The notes: generated by a model not told the origin, from the letters alone. Counted from the stretch's first letter, positions 1-8,787 are shown. The stretch is 37,838 nt of DNA from Bacillota bacterium (GCA_023395555.1 JAEWYQ010000044.1:1-37838); one strand, 5' to 3'. A program made the numbers and translations.

Positions 1-1
1 A

Positions 2-79
2 GGCCGGGAACTGTTAAATCTGAGGCTCTATCCATATGCTCCAGGCATTGGAACAATAAGAAATAAAGAAAAAGAGTGA
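2..79 (+). CDS. possible 3' end of an unidentified gene (partial)
   Basis: One reading frame stays open from the left edge of the window to a TGA at 77-79 (25 codons, ending in a lysine/glutamate-rich tail). It runs in the same direction as the oxidoreductase gene that starts 60 bases later, so it could be the last part of an upstream gene of the same operon. The piece is too short to assign to a family and may be chance. Confidence 0.2.
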   Translation, partial: GRELLNLRLYPYAPGIGTIRNKEKE

Positions 80-138
80 TTTCTTGAAATTAACACTTGA
101 CAAGAGGTCACTTCATAACAGAAAGGAAGCAGGCAGAG

Positions 139-1740
139 ATGAAATTAATAGAATATAAGCAGTCCTGGAAGGAAAAAGGCTATGAACTGCCGGAGTATGA
201 CAGGGATCAGATAAGAAAGAACACAGAGAAAAGTCCGGCCTGGCTGCATTTTGGGGCGGGGAATATATTCCGGGGCTTTCCGGCGGCAGATTTACAGAAG
301 CTGCTCAACAGCAACAGCTATGATAAGGGTGTTATTGTAGCGGAAGGCTTTGATTATGAGATTATTGAGAAGGCATACCGGCCTTACGATGACCTGAGCC
401 TTCTGGTGGTGCTGAAGGCGGACGGCAGCATCGAGAAAAGGGTGATTGGAAGTGTTGTGGAGTCCCTGGTGGCGGACAGTTCCTGCGGGACGGATTGGCA
501 GAGACTTCAGGAAATCTTCCGTAACCACTCCTTGCAAATGGTAAGCTTTACAATAACCGAAAAGGGATACAGCTTATACGATTCCAAGGGAGCCTACCTG
601 GGTGTTGCTGAGGCTGACTTTGAAGCGGGCCCGGCAAAGGCAGGGCATGTCATGGGCAAGGTTACGGCGCTGCTCTATGAGCGGTATCTGGCCGGGGCGG
701 CACCGGTGGCTATGGTGAGCATGGATAATTGCTCCCATAATGGGGACAAGCTGTGTTCAGCAGTGACGGAATATGCCGGACACTGGGTTAAGAAGGGCTT
801 TGTTCCGGAGGGCTTTCTGGACTATGTAACCGATGGGAACAGGGTATCCTTCCCTTGGAGCATGATTGATAAGATCACGCCGAGACCTGACGATCAGGTG
901 AAGAAGCTGCTTCAGGAGGATGGTTTTGAGGACACGGATCTGATTATCACAGGAAAGAATACTTATACGGCAGCTTTTGTTAATGCAGAGGAGACCCAGT
1001 ATCTGGTGATAGAGGATCGTTTTCCTAATGGCAGGCCTCCGCTGGAAAAGGCGGGAATTCTGTTTACAGACCGGGAGACCGTTGATAAGGTGGAGAAGAT
1101 GAAGGTATGCACCTGTCTCAACCCTCTGCATACTGCTCTGGCGATCTTTGGATGCCTGCTTTCCTATCAGACCATCTGGGAGGAGATGCGGGATCAGGAG
1201 CTGGTCCGCCTGGTGAATGAGATTGGTTACACAGAAGGAATGCCTGTTGTGGTAAACCCTGGTGTACTAGATCCCCAGGAATTTATTGAGGCAGTATTAA
1301 AGCGCCGGCTTCCGAATCCCTTTATGCCCGATGCTCCCCAGAGAATTGCTACGGACACCTCCCAAAAGCTGCCCATCCGTTTTGGTGAGACAATCAAGGC
1401 ATATCATGAGAGCAATGAGCGGAAGGCTTCTGATTTGGTCTATATTCCCCTGACACTGGCAGGCTGGCTGCGCTATCTCATGGGAATCGATGACAGCGGA
1501 AGTTCCTTCACCCCCAGCCCGGACCCGCTGCTTTCCGAGGTATCGGAATATGTAAAGGGGATTCGTCTGGGAGATAAGACGCTGCCGGAGGATGTGCTCA
1601 AGCCAATTCTCTCTAATGAGAAGATATTTGCTGTGAATCTTTATGAGGCAGGGCTTGGCGGCAAGATTGAAGGGATGTTCCTGGAAATGATCGCAGGACC
1701 CGGGGCAGTAAGAGCCACTCTGCAAAAATATCTGGGTTGA
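139..1740 (+). CDS. mannitol dehydrogenase family oxidoreductase (fructuronate reductase / mannonate oxidoreductase-like)
   Basis: A 533-residue long-chain, zinc-independent polyol or uronate dehydrogenase that would interconvert a sugar acid or polyol and its keto form with NAD(H) in the cytoplasm. The N-terminal Rossmann region has LHFGAGNIFRGF (about residues 37-48). The middle carries MDNCSHNGDKL and FPWSMIDKITPRP, equivalents of the family signatures. The C-terminal domain has a Lys followed by CLNPLH, matching the catalytic Lys, Asn and His of the family. Length fits the UxuB/mannitol dehydrogenase family. The ATG at 139 is chosen because a purine-rich AGGAAGCAGGCAG lies just upstream; the frame is open back to 97 without a better site. 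Many clostridial relatives work in glucuronate or galacturonate breakdown, but substrate cannot be read from sequence and no other uronate gene is visible here. A hairpin terminator follows. Confidence 0.85.
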   Translation: MKLIEYKQSWKEKGYELPEYDRDQIRKNTEKSPAWLHFGAGNIFRGFPAADLQKLLNSNSYDKGVIVAEGFDYEIIEKAYRPYDDLSLLVVLKADGSIEKRVIGSVVESLVADSSCGTDWQRLQEIFRNHSLQMVSFTITEKGYSLYDSKGAYLGVAEADFEAGPAKAGHVMGKVTALLYERYLAGAAPVAMVSMDNCSHNGDKLCSAVTEYAGHWVKKGFVPEGFLDYVTDGNRVSFPWSMIDKITPRPDDQVKKLLQEDGFEDTDLIITGKNTYTAAFVNAEETQYLVIEDRFPNGRPPLEKAGILFTDRETVDKVEKMKVCTCLNPLHTALAIFGCLLSYQTIWEEMRDQELVRLVNEIGYTEGMPVVVNPGVLDPQEFIEAVLKRRLPNPFMPDAPQRIATDTSQKLPIRFGETIKAYHESNERKASDLVYIPLTLAGWLRYLMGIDDSGSSFTPSPDPLLSEVSEYVKGIRLGDKTLPEDVLKPILSNEKIFAVNLYEAGLGGKIEGMFLEMIAGPGAVRATLQKYLG

Positions 1741-1780
1741 TTGCCCAAGGTATTTCCGGAAGGGAACCATTATAATTTAG

Positions 1781-1823
1781 TGCAGAAGAGACCAGGGCTA
1801 TATGGTCTTCTTCTGCATTATTT
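1781..1823 (+). terminator. rho-independent terminator after the oxidoreductase gene
   Basis: Fourteen bases at 1781-1794 (TGCAGAAGAGACCA) pair with 1803-1817 with a single bulged T and an eight-base loop, followed by a T-rich TTATTTC. It lies 40 bases after the stop codon and separates this gene from the next one. Confidence 0.65.
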
Positions 1824-1890
1824 CATAGAAGCCGCCTTTATCAAATATAGAAATCCGAAACAGAGAAAGGGAGACAGGGCTGGATTTATG

Positions 1891-1899
1891 TGGTAGAAT
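1891..1899 (+). promoter_or_regulatory. candidate extended -10 promoter for the flavin-type oxidoreductase gene
   Basis: TGGTAGAAT matches an extended -10 (TGn followed by TAGAAT). The -35 position, 17 bases upstream, holds GAGACA, a 4 of 6 match to TTGACA. It sits about 85 bases before the start codon and downstream of the terminator, so a promoter is expected here. Weak evidence by itself. Confidence 0.35.
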
Positions 1900-1985
1900 G
1901 AATGAAAGTACGTTTTAGTCCATAAGGCGAACTTGGATTCTGTTCGGACAAAGGAAATGATAACTCAATATTAGGAGGATATAAA

Positions 1986-2456
1986 ATGAACAAGTATGAC
2001 GAAGCCATGAAGCTGCTGGACGAAAAAGTGGGCAACAAGGATGGCCTGATCTCTCTGTCCACCATCGCGCTGGAACCGGGGGCCGATGGCAAAAGCCGCC
2101 CCGCCGCCCGCATTGTGGATGCCTATTATGAGGACGGCGCGTTCTACACCGTCACCTACGCAACCTCAGGCAAGATGAGGCAGATTGCCCAAAACCCCGA
2201 AGTCGCTGTTTGTATCATCGTCGAAAACTTCACGGCTGACGGTATCGGTGAAAACCTGGGCTGGGTGTGTGACGAGAAAAATGCGGAGATGATGACAAAG
2301 CTGCGCACAATATTCGCCGCATGGTATAACGAAGCCAATAATGACGAAGACCCCAACACATGCCTGCTGCGCATCCGCCTGACAAAGGGTCTGTGGAATG
2401 ACGCCCATACAGGAACCAGAAATGAGATTGATTTTATTAATAAGACCGCGAATTAA
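1986..2456 (+). CDS. pyridoxamine 5'-phosphate oxidase family protein
   Basis: A 156-residue protein of the split-barrel flavin-binding fold. The N-terminal half reads like the family: a short helix, then a strand giving SLSTIALEPGADGKSRPAARIVDAYYEDGAFYTVT in pieces, with the SRPAAR segment at the usual position for phosphate contact, and the phrase TSGKMRQIAQNPEVAV typical of FMN-dependent relatives. These small clostridial proteins are usually annotated as flavin-dependent oxidoreductases or nitroreductase-like proteins of unknown substrate, and true vitamin B6 synthesis is unlikely. A strong AGGAGG at 1974-1979 precedes the ATG. The next gene begins only 18 bases after the stop, so the two are probably cotranscribed. 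Confidence 0.75.
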   Translation: MNKYDEAMKLLDEKVGNKDGLISLSTIALEPGADGKSRPAARIVDAYYEDGAFYTVTYATSGKMRQIAQNPEVAVCIIVENFTADGIGENLGWVCDEKNAEMMTKLRTIFAAWYNEANNDEDPNTCLLRIRLTKGLWNDAHTGTRNEIDFINKTAN

Positions 2457-2474
2457 GTGGCCTTAGGAGGTGGA

Positions 2475-3341
2475 ATGATGCGAAGCGAGCAGGAAATGAT
2501 GAACTTGATTCTAGATGTGGCAAGAGCGGATGAGAGGATACGTGGGGTGTTACTGGTTGGTTCCAGGGCGAATCCCTGTGTGCCGAAGGATATTTATCAG
2601 GATTATGATATCGGCTATTTTGTGAAAGATGTCGGACCTTTTTATAACAACACCCAATGGATTGAGGAGCATTTCGGCAAACCGCTCATCCTGCAGATGC
2701 CGGAGATTATGAGAGACCCTGAGGGTGACGGGCATTTTACCTATTTAATGATCTTCCCGGACGGGAATCGCATTGATTTAAGCTTTGAATTTACCCCTTA
2801 TATTGATGACGGAGAACCGGCCATTGTTCTGCTGAATAAGGACGGTTTTCTCCCGGAGCTGCCAAAACCTACGGACCGGCACTGGCATATTGTGCCTCCG
2901 GATGAACTGTTTTATTATTCCTGCTGCAATAACTTCTGGTGGTGCCTTAATAATGTAGGCAAGGGAATTGCACGGGATGAACTGTCCTATGTGATGCATA
3001 TGCTGAATGAGGTTGTCCGAAGTGAGCTGCACGATATGATCAACTGGTATATCGGCACCCGAAACGGTTTTGAGCTGTCTACCGGTAAATCAGGTAAATA
3101 TTTCAAGAAATACCTGCCGGAGGAGCTGTACCGGCAGTATTGTGATACCTATTCCGGCAGTGATTATGAGGCTGTCTGGGCGGCGGTCTTCACCATGTGC
3201 GGCCTGTTCCATACCCTCGCCCTTCCGGTTGCGGAGCATTTTGGATTTTCCTACCGGCAGGAAGAGGAGGACGGTATGAGAGAGTATCTGGACAAGGTGA
3301 AGAACAGAGGGTTTGACGACGGAGACGATATTAGTAATTGA
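2475..3341 (+). CDS. ANT(6)-like aminoglycoside 6-adenylyltransferase family protein
   Basis: A 288-residue nucleotidyltransferase resembling streptomycin 6-adenylyltransferases (ANT(6)/AadE), which transfer AMP from ATP to the 6-hydroxyl of streptomycin. The N-terminus MRSEQEMMNLIL closely matches the family. The nucleotidyltransferase core GSRANP followed by QDYDIGYFV (about residues 25-50) holds the Gly-Ser and metal-binding Asp pair, and a third acidic residue is in RIDLSFEF. The C-terminal helical domain has NEVVRSELHDMINW and GFELSTGKSGKY, also as in ANT(6). Length is close to that of AadE. The ATG at 2475 (or 2478) follows AGGAGG at 2465-2470; a GTG at 2457 is less likely. It sits among ordinary chromosomal genes with no insertion sequence nearby. 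Whether it gives resistance cannot be judged from sequence. Confidence 0.85.
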   Translation: MMRSEQEMMNLILDVARADERIRGVLLVGSRANPCVPKDIYQDYDIGYFVKDVGPFYNNTQWIEEHFGKPLILQMPEIMRDPEGDGHFTYLMIFPDGNRIDLSFEFTPYIDDGEPAIVLLNKDGFLPELPKPTDRHWHIVPPDELFYYSCCNNFWWCLNNVGKGIARDELSYVMHMLNEVVRSELHDMINWYIGTRNGFELSTGKSGKYFKKYLPEELYRQYCDTYSGSDYEAVWAAVFTMCGLFHTLALPVAEHFGFSYRQEEEDGMREYLDKVKNRGFDDGDDISN

Positions 3342-3574
3342 GGATTGGGCGCTGATTTCAATGCTTATAACAAGGACCACGGCGATCCGTGGTGGAAGTT
3401 TGACCCGACGAATTGGGGCAACGAACCTAACGCCTGTTTTTGCACGGGTCTTATAAATGGATACTTCGGCTCAAGTATTCCGTTCCGAAGTACAAAGAAA
3501 TGAAACATCCTTTGCTGGTAAATCTGGTTGATGCGGTTGAAGCCGGCGGCGGCAACAGGCTTACCGGAAAGTAG
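3342..3574 (+). pseudogene. possible frame-broken coding remnant
   Basis: Directly after the nucleotidyltransferase stop codon, the same frame stays open to a TGA at 3501-3503 and reads like real protein (for example HGDPWWKFDPTNWGNEPN). A second frame is open from 3431 to a TAG at 3572-3574 and also looks protein-like (YSVPKYKEMKHPLLVNLVDA). The two overlap and can be joined by a single frameshift around 3440-3470. No good start codon with a ribosome binding site was found. I do not recognise the family. The stretch from 3342 to the terminator at 3608 otherwise holds nothing I can identify. Confidence 0.3.
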
Positions 3575-3607
3575 AGGATGGTTAAGCTGGTATAAGGGGC
3601 AGAATAG

Positions 3608-3661
3608 GAGGATGGAGAGCAGGGCCGGGATAGCTAAGGCCTTGTCCTCCATCCTCTTTTT
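3608..3661 (+). terminator. strong rho-independent terminator
   Basis: GAGGATGGA at 3608-3616 pairs with TCCATCCTC at 3648-3656, with an inner stem CAGGGCC (3620-3626) against GGCCTTG (3638-3644), followed by TTTTT at 3657-3661. It ends transcription from the left, after the nucleotidyltransferase and the remnant, before the oppositely oriented YyaL gene. Confidence 0.8.
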
Positions 3662-3728
3662 AAGGCGTCCCCGGCATTTCCGACAGATCAGGTTTGGAAC
3701 CCTGCGGGCCGTGCATCCGGGCTTGACG

Positions 3729-5930
3729 TTAAAGACTGCATTCCGGAGAAAGTAATTGGTTGGTGGGGGGCAGACAACGATAATTCTCACAGATATAATA
3801 GGTGGTCTGCCCGTTAATAGTCCGGTAATCCCGGGTATATCCTGCGATGGAAAGAAGAGCTTTTTCATTCTCCGGTGTCTTTAGCAGAGCGACGGTATTC
3901 GGTTCATAATGCTCTGACAGATAGGCCTTCAATTGAAGCATATCCTCCTGAGGGATATTTGCAGGGGAAGTGTTTTCCGTAACATCTTTTTTCAGGAGGT
4001 ATTTCTCAGAGGCATGTTTCTCAGAGGAGTATTTCTCAGAGAGGTGTTTTTCCGGGGAGTATTTTTCCGGGGAGTATTTCTCCCTCCCCTCAGTGACGCA
4101 GACAATTTCTCTGGAAGGGTGGAGAACGCCCAGGAATGCCATCAATGCAAAGCTGTGGTTAGAGGGGGACTCCTTTACCTGACCGGCCAGAAAGCGGAGC
4201 TGCTTGTCGGCATATTCAATCATCTTGGAATCGGCGGTAAGGCGGGCTAACCGCAAAAGGGTATAGGCTGCAACGGAATTGCCGGAGGGAAGGGCGCCGT
4301 CATAAAGCTCCTTCGGCCGGTAGATCAACTGCTCCGAATCCGTTGCATTGAGGAAAAATCCGCCGTATTTATCATCCCAGAAATACTCCAGCATATCACC
4401 GGCCAGGCGGAGCGCCTCCTGTATATACTTGATCTCAAAGGTAGCATCATACAGGGTGCACAACGCCATACAATAATAGGCGTAATCATCAAGAAAGCCG
4501 TAGTAAGCGGCATTCCCCTCCCGGAACCGGACATAGAGCCGTCCCGATTCATCCGTGAGCCTGGTCCGGATGAATTCTGCCGCCTGCTGTGCGGCCTCTG
4601 CATAATCCTCCCGCTGAAATACCTTGGCGGCAGTTGCATAGGCGGTAATCATCAGAGCATTCCAGGAGGTCAGAAGCTTGTCGTCCTTATGAAGCTGCCG
4701 CCGGTCACGGCGGTAGGAATACATGCGGTTGCAGACCCGCTGCACACGCTCATTCCCCGGTTTCAATTCCCTGGATTTAATCAGGTTGGGGATGGAAGCA
4801 CCTTCAAAATTCCCTTCCTTTGTAATGTTAAAGTATTCGCAGAAGAAGGAACCGTCCTCTATCCCAAGAACAGCGGTTGCTTCATCGGGAGTGAATACAT
4901 AATAGGTTCCTTCCCCGCCCTCACTGTCCGCATCCTGGGCACAGTAAAAGCCGCCTTCCGGGGAAGTCATCTCCCGCTTAACATATTCCAGAATCTGCTG
5001 TGCTACGGTCCGATAGATGGGATTGCCTGTATATTGGTAGGCTTCCGTATAGGTCATTGCCAGCAGGGCGTTATCATAGAGCATTTTTTCAAAATGCGGC
5101 ACCAGCCACTTGGCATCGGTGGAATAGCGGGAGAAGCCATATCCCACATGGTCGTAGATGCCGCCCCGGTACATATGCATCAGGGTATTCTCAACCATAA
5201 AGAGTGCGGATTCATCCTTTTCCAGCTTTGCATAGCGCAGCAGGAACATCAGATTGTGGGGAAGGGGGAATTTGGGCTCATTACCGAAGCCGCCGTAATC
5301 ATGGTCAAAGCTCTGGCTGAACTGGGTTACGGCAAGATCCGCCAATTCCCTGGTAACCATGGCGCTGTCCGAGGAAACCTGGAATTCCCGCTTCATGATC
5401 TCGGCAATCTGGTCACCGGTTCGAAGTATGGGAGTGGGATTCCTGCCCCATGTTACAGCAACCTGATCCAACAGCTCCATCAGGCCGGGAATGTTATACC
5501 GGGTATGCTTCGGAAGATAGGTTGCGGCATAGAAGGGCTTTTGATATGGGGTCATGAGGATGGTCAGAGGCCAGCCGCCCTGCCCTGTGGTAGCCTGGCA
5601 AATATTCATATAGACGGTGTCGATATCCGGACGTTCCTCCCTGTCAACCTTGATGCAGACAAAGGATTCATTCAGAAGGGCAGCGACCCCTTCATCCTCA
5701 AAGGATTCTTCGGACATGACATGGCACCAGTGACAGGTAGAATAGCCGATGGAAAGGAAGATGGGCTTATTCTCCTTTGTGGCCTTTTCAAAGGCTTCTT
5801 CACTCCAGGGATACCAGTTGACGGGGTTGTAGGCATGCTGTAGTAAGTAGGGAGATTTCTCATCAATGAGTTTATTGGGGATACGAGTTGTTTTCTGACC
5901 TTTATTCGTTACATGTTCGGTTGTATTCAT
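3729..5930 (-). CDS. yyaL: thioredoxin domain-containing protein, YyaL/DUF255 family
   Basis: A 733-residue protein of the YyaL/SPATA20 family: an N-terminal thioredoxin-like domain (about residues 18-180) followed by an (alpha/alpha)6 barrel resembling cellobiose epimerases and six-hairpin glycosidases. Seen in sequence: [17 protein letters not shown] (about 26-42), the CHWCH redox motif at 66-70, [10 protein letters not shown] and GGWPLTI, all family hallmarks. The biochemical role of the family is unsettled. Near the C-terminus (about residues 617-652) lies an acidic/lysine-rich pentapeptide tandem repeat that is not part of the family core. The ATG at 5930 is chosen because AAGGAGTG lies seven bases upstream on the minus strand; an in-frame ATG at 5951 has no such site. 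It is monocistronic with its own candidate promoter. Confidence 0.9.
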   Translation of the reverse strand: MNTTEHVTNKGQKTTRIPNKLIDEKSPYLLQHAYNPVNWYPWSEEAFEKATKENKPIFLSIGYSTCHWCHVMSEESFEDEGVAALLNESFVCIKVDREERPDIDTVYMNICQATTGQGGWPLTILMTPYQKPFYAATYLPKHTRYNIPGLMELLDQVAVTWGRNPTPILRTGDQIAEIMKREFQVSSDSAMVTRELADLAVTQFSQSFDHDYGGFGNEPKFPLPHNLMFLLRYAKLEKDESALFMVENTLMHMYRGGIYDHVGYGFSRYSTDAKWLVPHFEKMLYDNALLAMTYTEAYQYTGNPIYRTVAQQILEYVKREMTSPEGGFYCAQDADSEGGEGTYYVFTPDEATAVLGIEDGSFFCEYFNITKEGNFEGASIPNLIKSRELKPGNERVQRVCNRMYSYRRDRRQLHKDDKLLTSWNALMITAYATAAKVFQREDYAEAAQQAAEFIRTRLTDESGRLYVRFREGNAAYYGFLDDYAYYCMALCTLYDATFEIKYIQEALRLAGDMLEYFWDDKYGGFFLNATDSEQLIYRPKELYDGALPSGNSVAAYTLLRLARLTADSKMIEYADKQLRFLAGQVKESPSNHSFALMAFLGVLHPSREIVCVTEGREKYSPEKYSPEKHLSEKYSSEKHASEKYLLKKDVTENTSPANIPQEDMLQLKAYLSEHYEPNTVALLKTPENEKALLSIAGYTRDYRTINGQTTYYICENYRCLPPTNQLLSPECSL
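3975..4079 (-). repeat. seven-unit 15-bp tandem repeat inside the YyaL gene
   Basis: These 105 bases encode seven consecutive five-residue units of the pattern K-[YHD]-x-x-[EK] ([35 protein letters not shown], read in the protein direction). The first two units are identical at the DNA level and the later ones have diverged, as expected for a repeat that grew by slippage and then drifted. It keeps the reading frame and lies in a linker before the last structural part of the protein. Confidence 0.85.
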
Positions 5931-5962
5931 ATACACACTCCTTGTTAGCATATTTTTTTAAC

Positions 5963-5991
5963 AAGATAAACTTATTTAATTATTATGCCAA
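5963..5991 (-). promoter_or_regulatory. sigma-A-type promoter for the YyaL gene
   Basis: On the minus strand TTGGCA (5991-5986) is followed after 17 bases by TATCTT (5968-5963). It lies about 35 bases before the start codon. A short inverted repeat CTTGTTA/TAACAAG (about 5941-5965) covers the likely start of the transcript. Confidence 0.5.
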
Positions 5992-6074
5992 TAAGGAGTG
6001 GAGATTATTTGATAATATTTATTAAGATAGTTCCCGATAGTAAATAAGATGAGGCTAAATCTTTGGTCTCTATT

Positions 6075-7046
6075 CTATTTAATGCCGACGGTCTTAACGA
6101 AATCAATAAAATAATCATTCATTGACTGCCCTGGTTTACGTTTCTTATTTAACAAAAACTCAAAAAATAACGGAGAAAGAACGTGTGAGCCGCTATCATG
6201 CACCTTAAAATATTCATAGGGTTCTTTTTCGACTCCTAATGTATATACAATATAAGTTCCAAGTGCTTCTACTATATTTTCCTCAATAAACCCCTCCATA
6301 TCAGGATATCCGGACAGCGGATTTTGTTCCCGGAAGGCCTTAATTACAAAATCTTTTTTTGCTAATAGATCAACATATTCTTTCACCTCATGATAGACAT
6401 ACGGAGGATGAAATACTTCGTGTGTCATATCTGCCAAAATAGTTTCCTTGCTATATACGGCATCTGACAGCAGGGTATTACCGCACAATTTGATTCCATG
6501 GGGATTGGCAAAAGAGCAAATGTACACATCCATTTCATCACCGTCAAAATCTTTAAATTCTCCGATAAGGGCTTCCAGATTATATTGAATAAGAAAAGGT
6601 TTCAGCTCAAATATTTTATTTTGGATGATGGGAAGCTTTACGGTATTCCAATAATTCTTAAAACCATTCTCCTCTAATTCATGAATTAAAGGGATGACAG
6701 TATCTGAAAAACGGGCAAAGATTTCTTCGTATTCATTATCATCGAATTGGTATGGAGTTTTGGAAATCCCCTCTTCAATCTCAGACCGGGCTTCCAATAA
6801 TTCATATATGCTCCTGTCTGAAAATGATGGAACTGCTGATATAAGCAATGTAAAAGCCGGGGCAAATACAGGGGACTTATTCCATTCAACCATCCTGTTT
6901 ATTTTTGCTATCATATTTTCGCTGAGCAGCGGATAAAAATAATCATATGCTTCTTTGTGCCTGCTGACATAATATTGATCCGATGAAAGTGCGTTTAGAA
7001 AACACAGCACATCCAAATTGTAACTTGATTTACAATTAATCCTCAT
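6075..7046 (-). CDS. uncharacterised protein with HExxH metalloprotease-like motif
   Basis: A 323-residue soluble protein with no signal peptide or membrane segment. I do not recognise a named family. The key feature is HEVFH at residues 209-213, a zinc-metalloprotease HExxH motif, preceded by ILADMT and followed about 55 residues later by EENIVEALGTYIVY, where a Glu could be the third zinc ligand as in gluzincins. This pattern resembles DUF4932-like proteins, but that is a guess. A GGAGG seven bases before the ATG (minus strand) supports the start. Its DNA is visibly more A+T-rich than that of its neighbours, which may mean recent acquisition. It stands alone between the YyaL gene and a divergent gene on the other strand. 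Confidence 0.65.
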   Translation of the reverse strand: MRINCKSSYNLDVLCFLNALSSDQYYVSRHKEAYDYFYPLLSENMIAKINRMVEWNKSPVFAPAFTLLISAVPSFSDRSIYELLEARSEIEEGISKTPYQFDDNEYEEIFARFSDTVIPLIHELEENGFKNYWNTVKLPIIQNKIFELKPFLIQYNLEALIGEFKDFDGDEMDVYICSFANPHGIKLCGNTLLSDAVYSKETILADMTHEVFHPPYVYHEVKEYVDLLAKKDFVIKAFREQNPLSGYPDMEGFIEENIVEALGTYIVYTLGVEKEPYEYFKVHDSGSHVLSPLFFEFLLNKKRKPGQSMNDYFIDFVKTVGIK

Positions 7047-7211
7047 TTGAAAGCCTCCAATGCATAAAATATAAAGTCAAACAACGATATGGCTAAAAAT
7101 AACTATATAGCATATAGCGGTTCATGTCCATTCTATTCCTGAAATTGTGAAAATAAAAAGAGGAGTATTTTCAAAGAGAAGAGCGGAAAAAATCCGGCAA
7201 TACATTTTCAA

Positions 7212-8615
7212 ATGCTGGAATATAATATAGGGAATAAATGGATTGGGGTTAAGGATGTGCGGTATAATGACGAATACAATCTATTGAATGACTATTTAAA
7301 CGGCAATAACACGGTCAGGTATCTGAATCCGGATGCGATTTTGATTGAAAGAGGATATCGGATTGATGTTTTTGCAGAAGGGCTGAATGTTCCGACCAGC
7401 ATTTTGTTTACGGAGGAAGGGGAATTGCTGGTTACGGCTCTGGGTAAAGGCGATGATCCGGGTGTTTATCGTTTCGTCAACGCTACCTTTGAACTAATCG
7501 GTGATCAGTTCCAGGGACCTATAACCGGAATAAATTATAGAAACGGGGATATTTATGTATCCCATAAGGGTGTGATTACCCTGCTGAAGGAAGACGGAAG
7601 CAAACAGAATCTCCTGTGGGGGCTGCCCAGCCAGGGGGATCACGGCAACAGCAGGGTAGCCTTCGGAATGGATAATAAGATGTATTTTGGCCTGGGAACC
7701 GCTACGAATTCCGGAGTGGTAGGCAATGATAACCGTTGGGTTTGCAGGTTTCCTCTGTGCCGGGATAATCCGGGATACCATATTATATTGAAAGGGGAGA
7801 ATTTCAAGACCAGGAACATGCTGCTGATGGCAGAGGAGGAAATTCTCACCGGTGCATTTTCTGCTTACGGGGAGCCGAACCAGCCCTTTGAGCAGAGAAA
7901 GGCAATCATAAAGGCTTCCGGCAGCATTCTCAGATCAAATCCGGACGGTACGGAGCTGGAGCAGGTGGTGTGGGGGCTGCGCTGTCCTTCTTATCTGGAA
8001 TTTGACCGGTCCAACCGGTTGTATGTATCCAATCACGGCTATGATGTGAGAGGAAGCAGACCCATTGCCAACGCCCCGGATGAATTCTGGCTGATTACGG
8101 AGGGACAATGGTATGGATGGCCGGACTATGCGGGCGGAGAGCCGGTAACCATGGAACGCTTCCGGCCGGAAGGAGGGGTCCAGCCTCAGTTTTTGCTGGC
8201 CTGCCATCCTAATATACCGCCGAAACCCTTTGCACTGTTTCCGCCGGAGTCCACTATTACCGGATTTGCCTTTAATTATAACCGGAACTTTGGCAATATA
8301 GGGGATGTCTATATTGCAGAGTTCGGAAGCATCAGTATGGATGGGGATACTTATTTTCCTTTGCAGTACCCGTCTGTGGGACATAAGATATCCAGGATAG
8401 ATATCCATTCCAGGGGTATCAATACCTTTGCCATGAACAAATCCGGTTTTTCCGCGTCCGTTACCGGGGACGGAGGATTATCAAGGCCCTGCGGAGTCGC
8501 CTTTGGCAGGGATGGGGCCATGTATATTCTGGACAGCGGAATCAATCATCCGGAAATGCCCAATCGATTTATCCCCAATACCGGGGTAATATGGAGGGTG
8601 GTCCGGGATGCATAG
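7212..8615 (+). CDS. PQQ-dependent sugar dehydrogenase-like (GSDH/sorbosone dehydrogenase family) beta-propeller protein
   Basis: A 467-residue six-bladed beta-propeller related to soluble glucose and sorbosone dehydrogenases. After about 45 unusual residues the family begins at YRIDVFAEGLNVPTSI. Further hallmarks are QGDHGNSRVAFGMDNKMYFG (about 140-160, which includes the His of the active site region), the repeated blade pattern FDRSNRLYVSNHGYD, EFWLITEGQWYGWPDYAGG, and CGVAFGRDGAMYILD near the end. No signal peptide is present, so the protein appears cytoplasmic, unlike classic periplasmic members. The ATG at 7212 has no clear Shine-Dalgarno sequence; a weak AGAGGAG lies at 7159-7165, too far away, so the real start is uncertain. 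Whether it uses PQQ is doubtful in an anaerobe; the propeller may bind something else. Confidence 0.7.
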   Translation: MLEYNIGNKWIGVKDVRYNDEYNLLNDYLNGNNTVRYLNPDAILIERGYRIDVFAEGLNVPTSILFTEEGELLVTALGKGDDPGVYRFVNATFELIGDQFQGPITGINYRNGDIYVSHKGVITLLKEDGSKQNLLWGLPSQGDHGNSRVAFGMDNKMYFGLGTATNSGVVGNDNRWVCRFPLCRDNPGYHIILKGENFKTRNMLLMAEEEILTGAFSAYGEPNQPFEQRKAIIKASGSILRSNPDGTELEQVVWGLRCPSYLEFDRSNRLYVSNHGYDVRGSRPIANAPDEFWLITEGQWYGWPDYAGGEPVTMERFRPEGGVQPQFLLACHPNIPPKPFALFPPESTITGFAFNYNRNFGNIGDVYIAEFGSISMDGDTYFPLQYPSVGHKISRIDIHSRGINTFAMNKSGFSASVTGDGGLSRPCGVAFGRDGAMYILDSGINHPEMPNRFIPNTGVIWRVVRDA

Positions 8616-8667
8616 CCAAAAACCATCGGAATGATTTCCGTAAGAGGAAGTATTTAGGCGATTCTTG

Positions 8668-8696
8668 TTGAATATGTGGGAGTTTCGTGATAAAAT
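8668..8696 (+). promoter_or_regulatory. sigma-A-type promoter for the EAL-HDOD gene
   Basis: TTGAAT (8668-8673), 17-base spacer, TAAAAT (8691-8696). This is a good match and is correctly placed about 160 bases before the chosen start codon; a small hairpin lies within the resulting leader. Confidence 0.55.
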
Positions 8697-8759
8697 GGGC
8701 ATGATAAATAGAACAGGATGTGTGATTTATTAAGAATGCAGCAGTATCTGATAGGAAGA

Positions 8760-8787
8760 CCCGTCAGGAGTATTTGACGGGATTTTG
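8760..8787 (+). terminator. small terminator-like hairpin in the EAL-HDOD leader
   Basis: CCCGTCA (8760-8766) pairs with TGACGGG (8775-8781), loop of eight, followed by ATTTTGTTG. It could be a weak terminator of the upstream gene or an attenuator between the promoter at 8668-8696 and the EAL-HDOD start. Confidence 0.4.

Noticed and set aside
97..125. Promoter for the first oxidoreductase gene, based on TTGACA at 97-102
   Set aside because: No acceptable -10 box is found 16-18 bases downstream, and the spacing to the start codon is too short.
3342..3600. Insertion sequence as source of the broken frames
   Set aside because: No terminal inverted repeats, no target-site duplication and no transposase-like residues were found.
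4689..5843. Long plus-strand open frame of 384 codons
   Set aside because: It lies fully antisense to the YyaL gene, has no ribosome binding site and no recognisable protein pattern; it is a shadow of the real gene.
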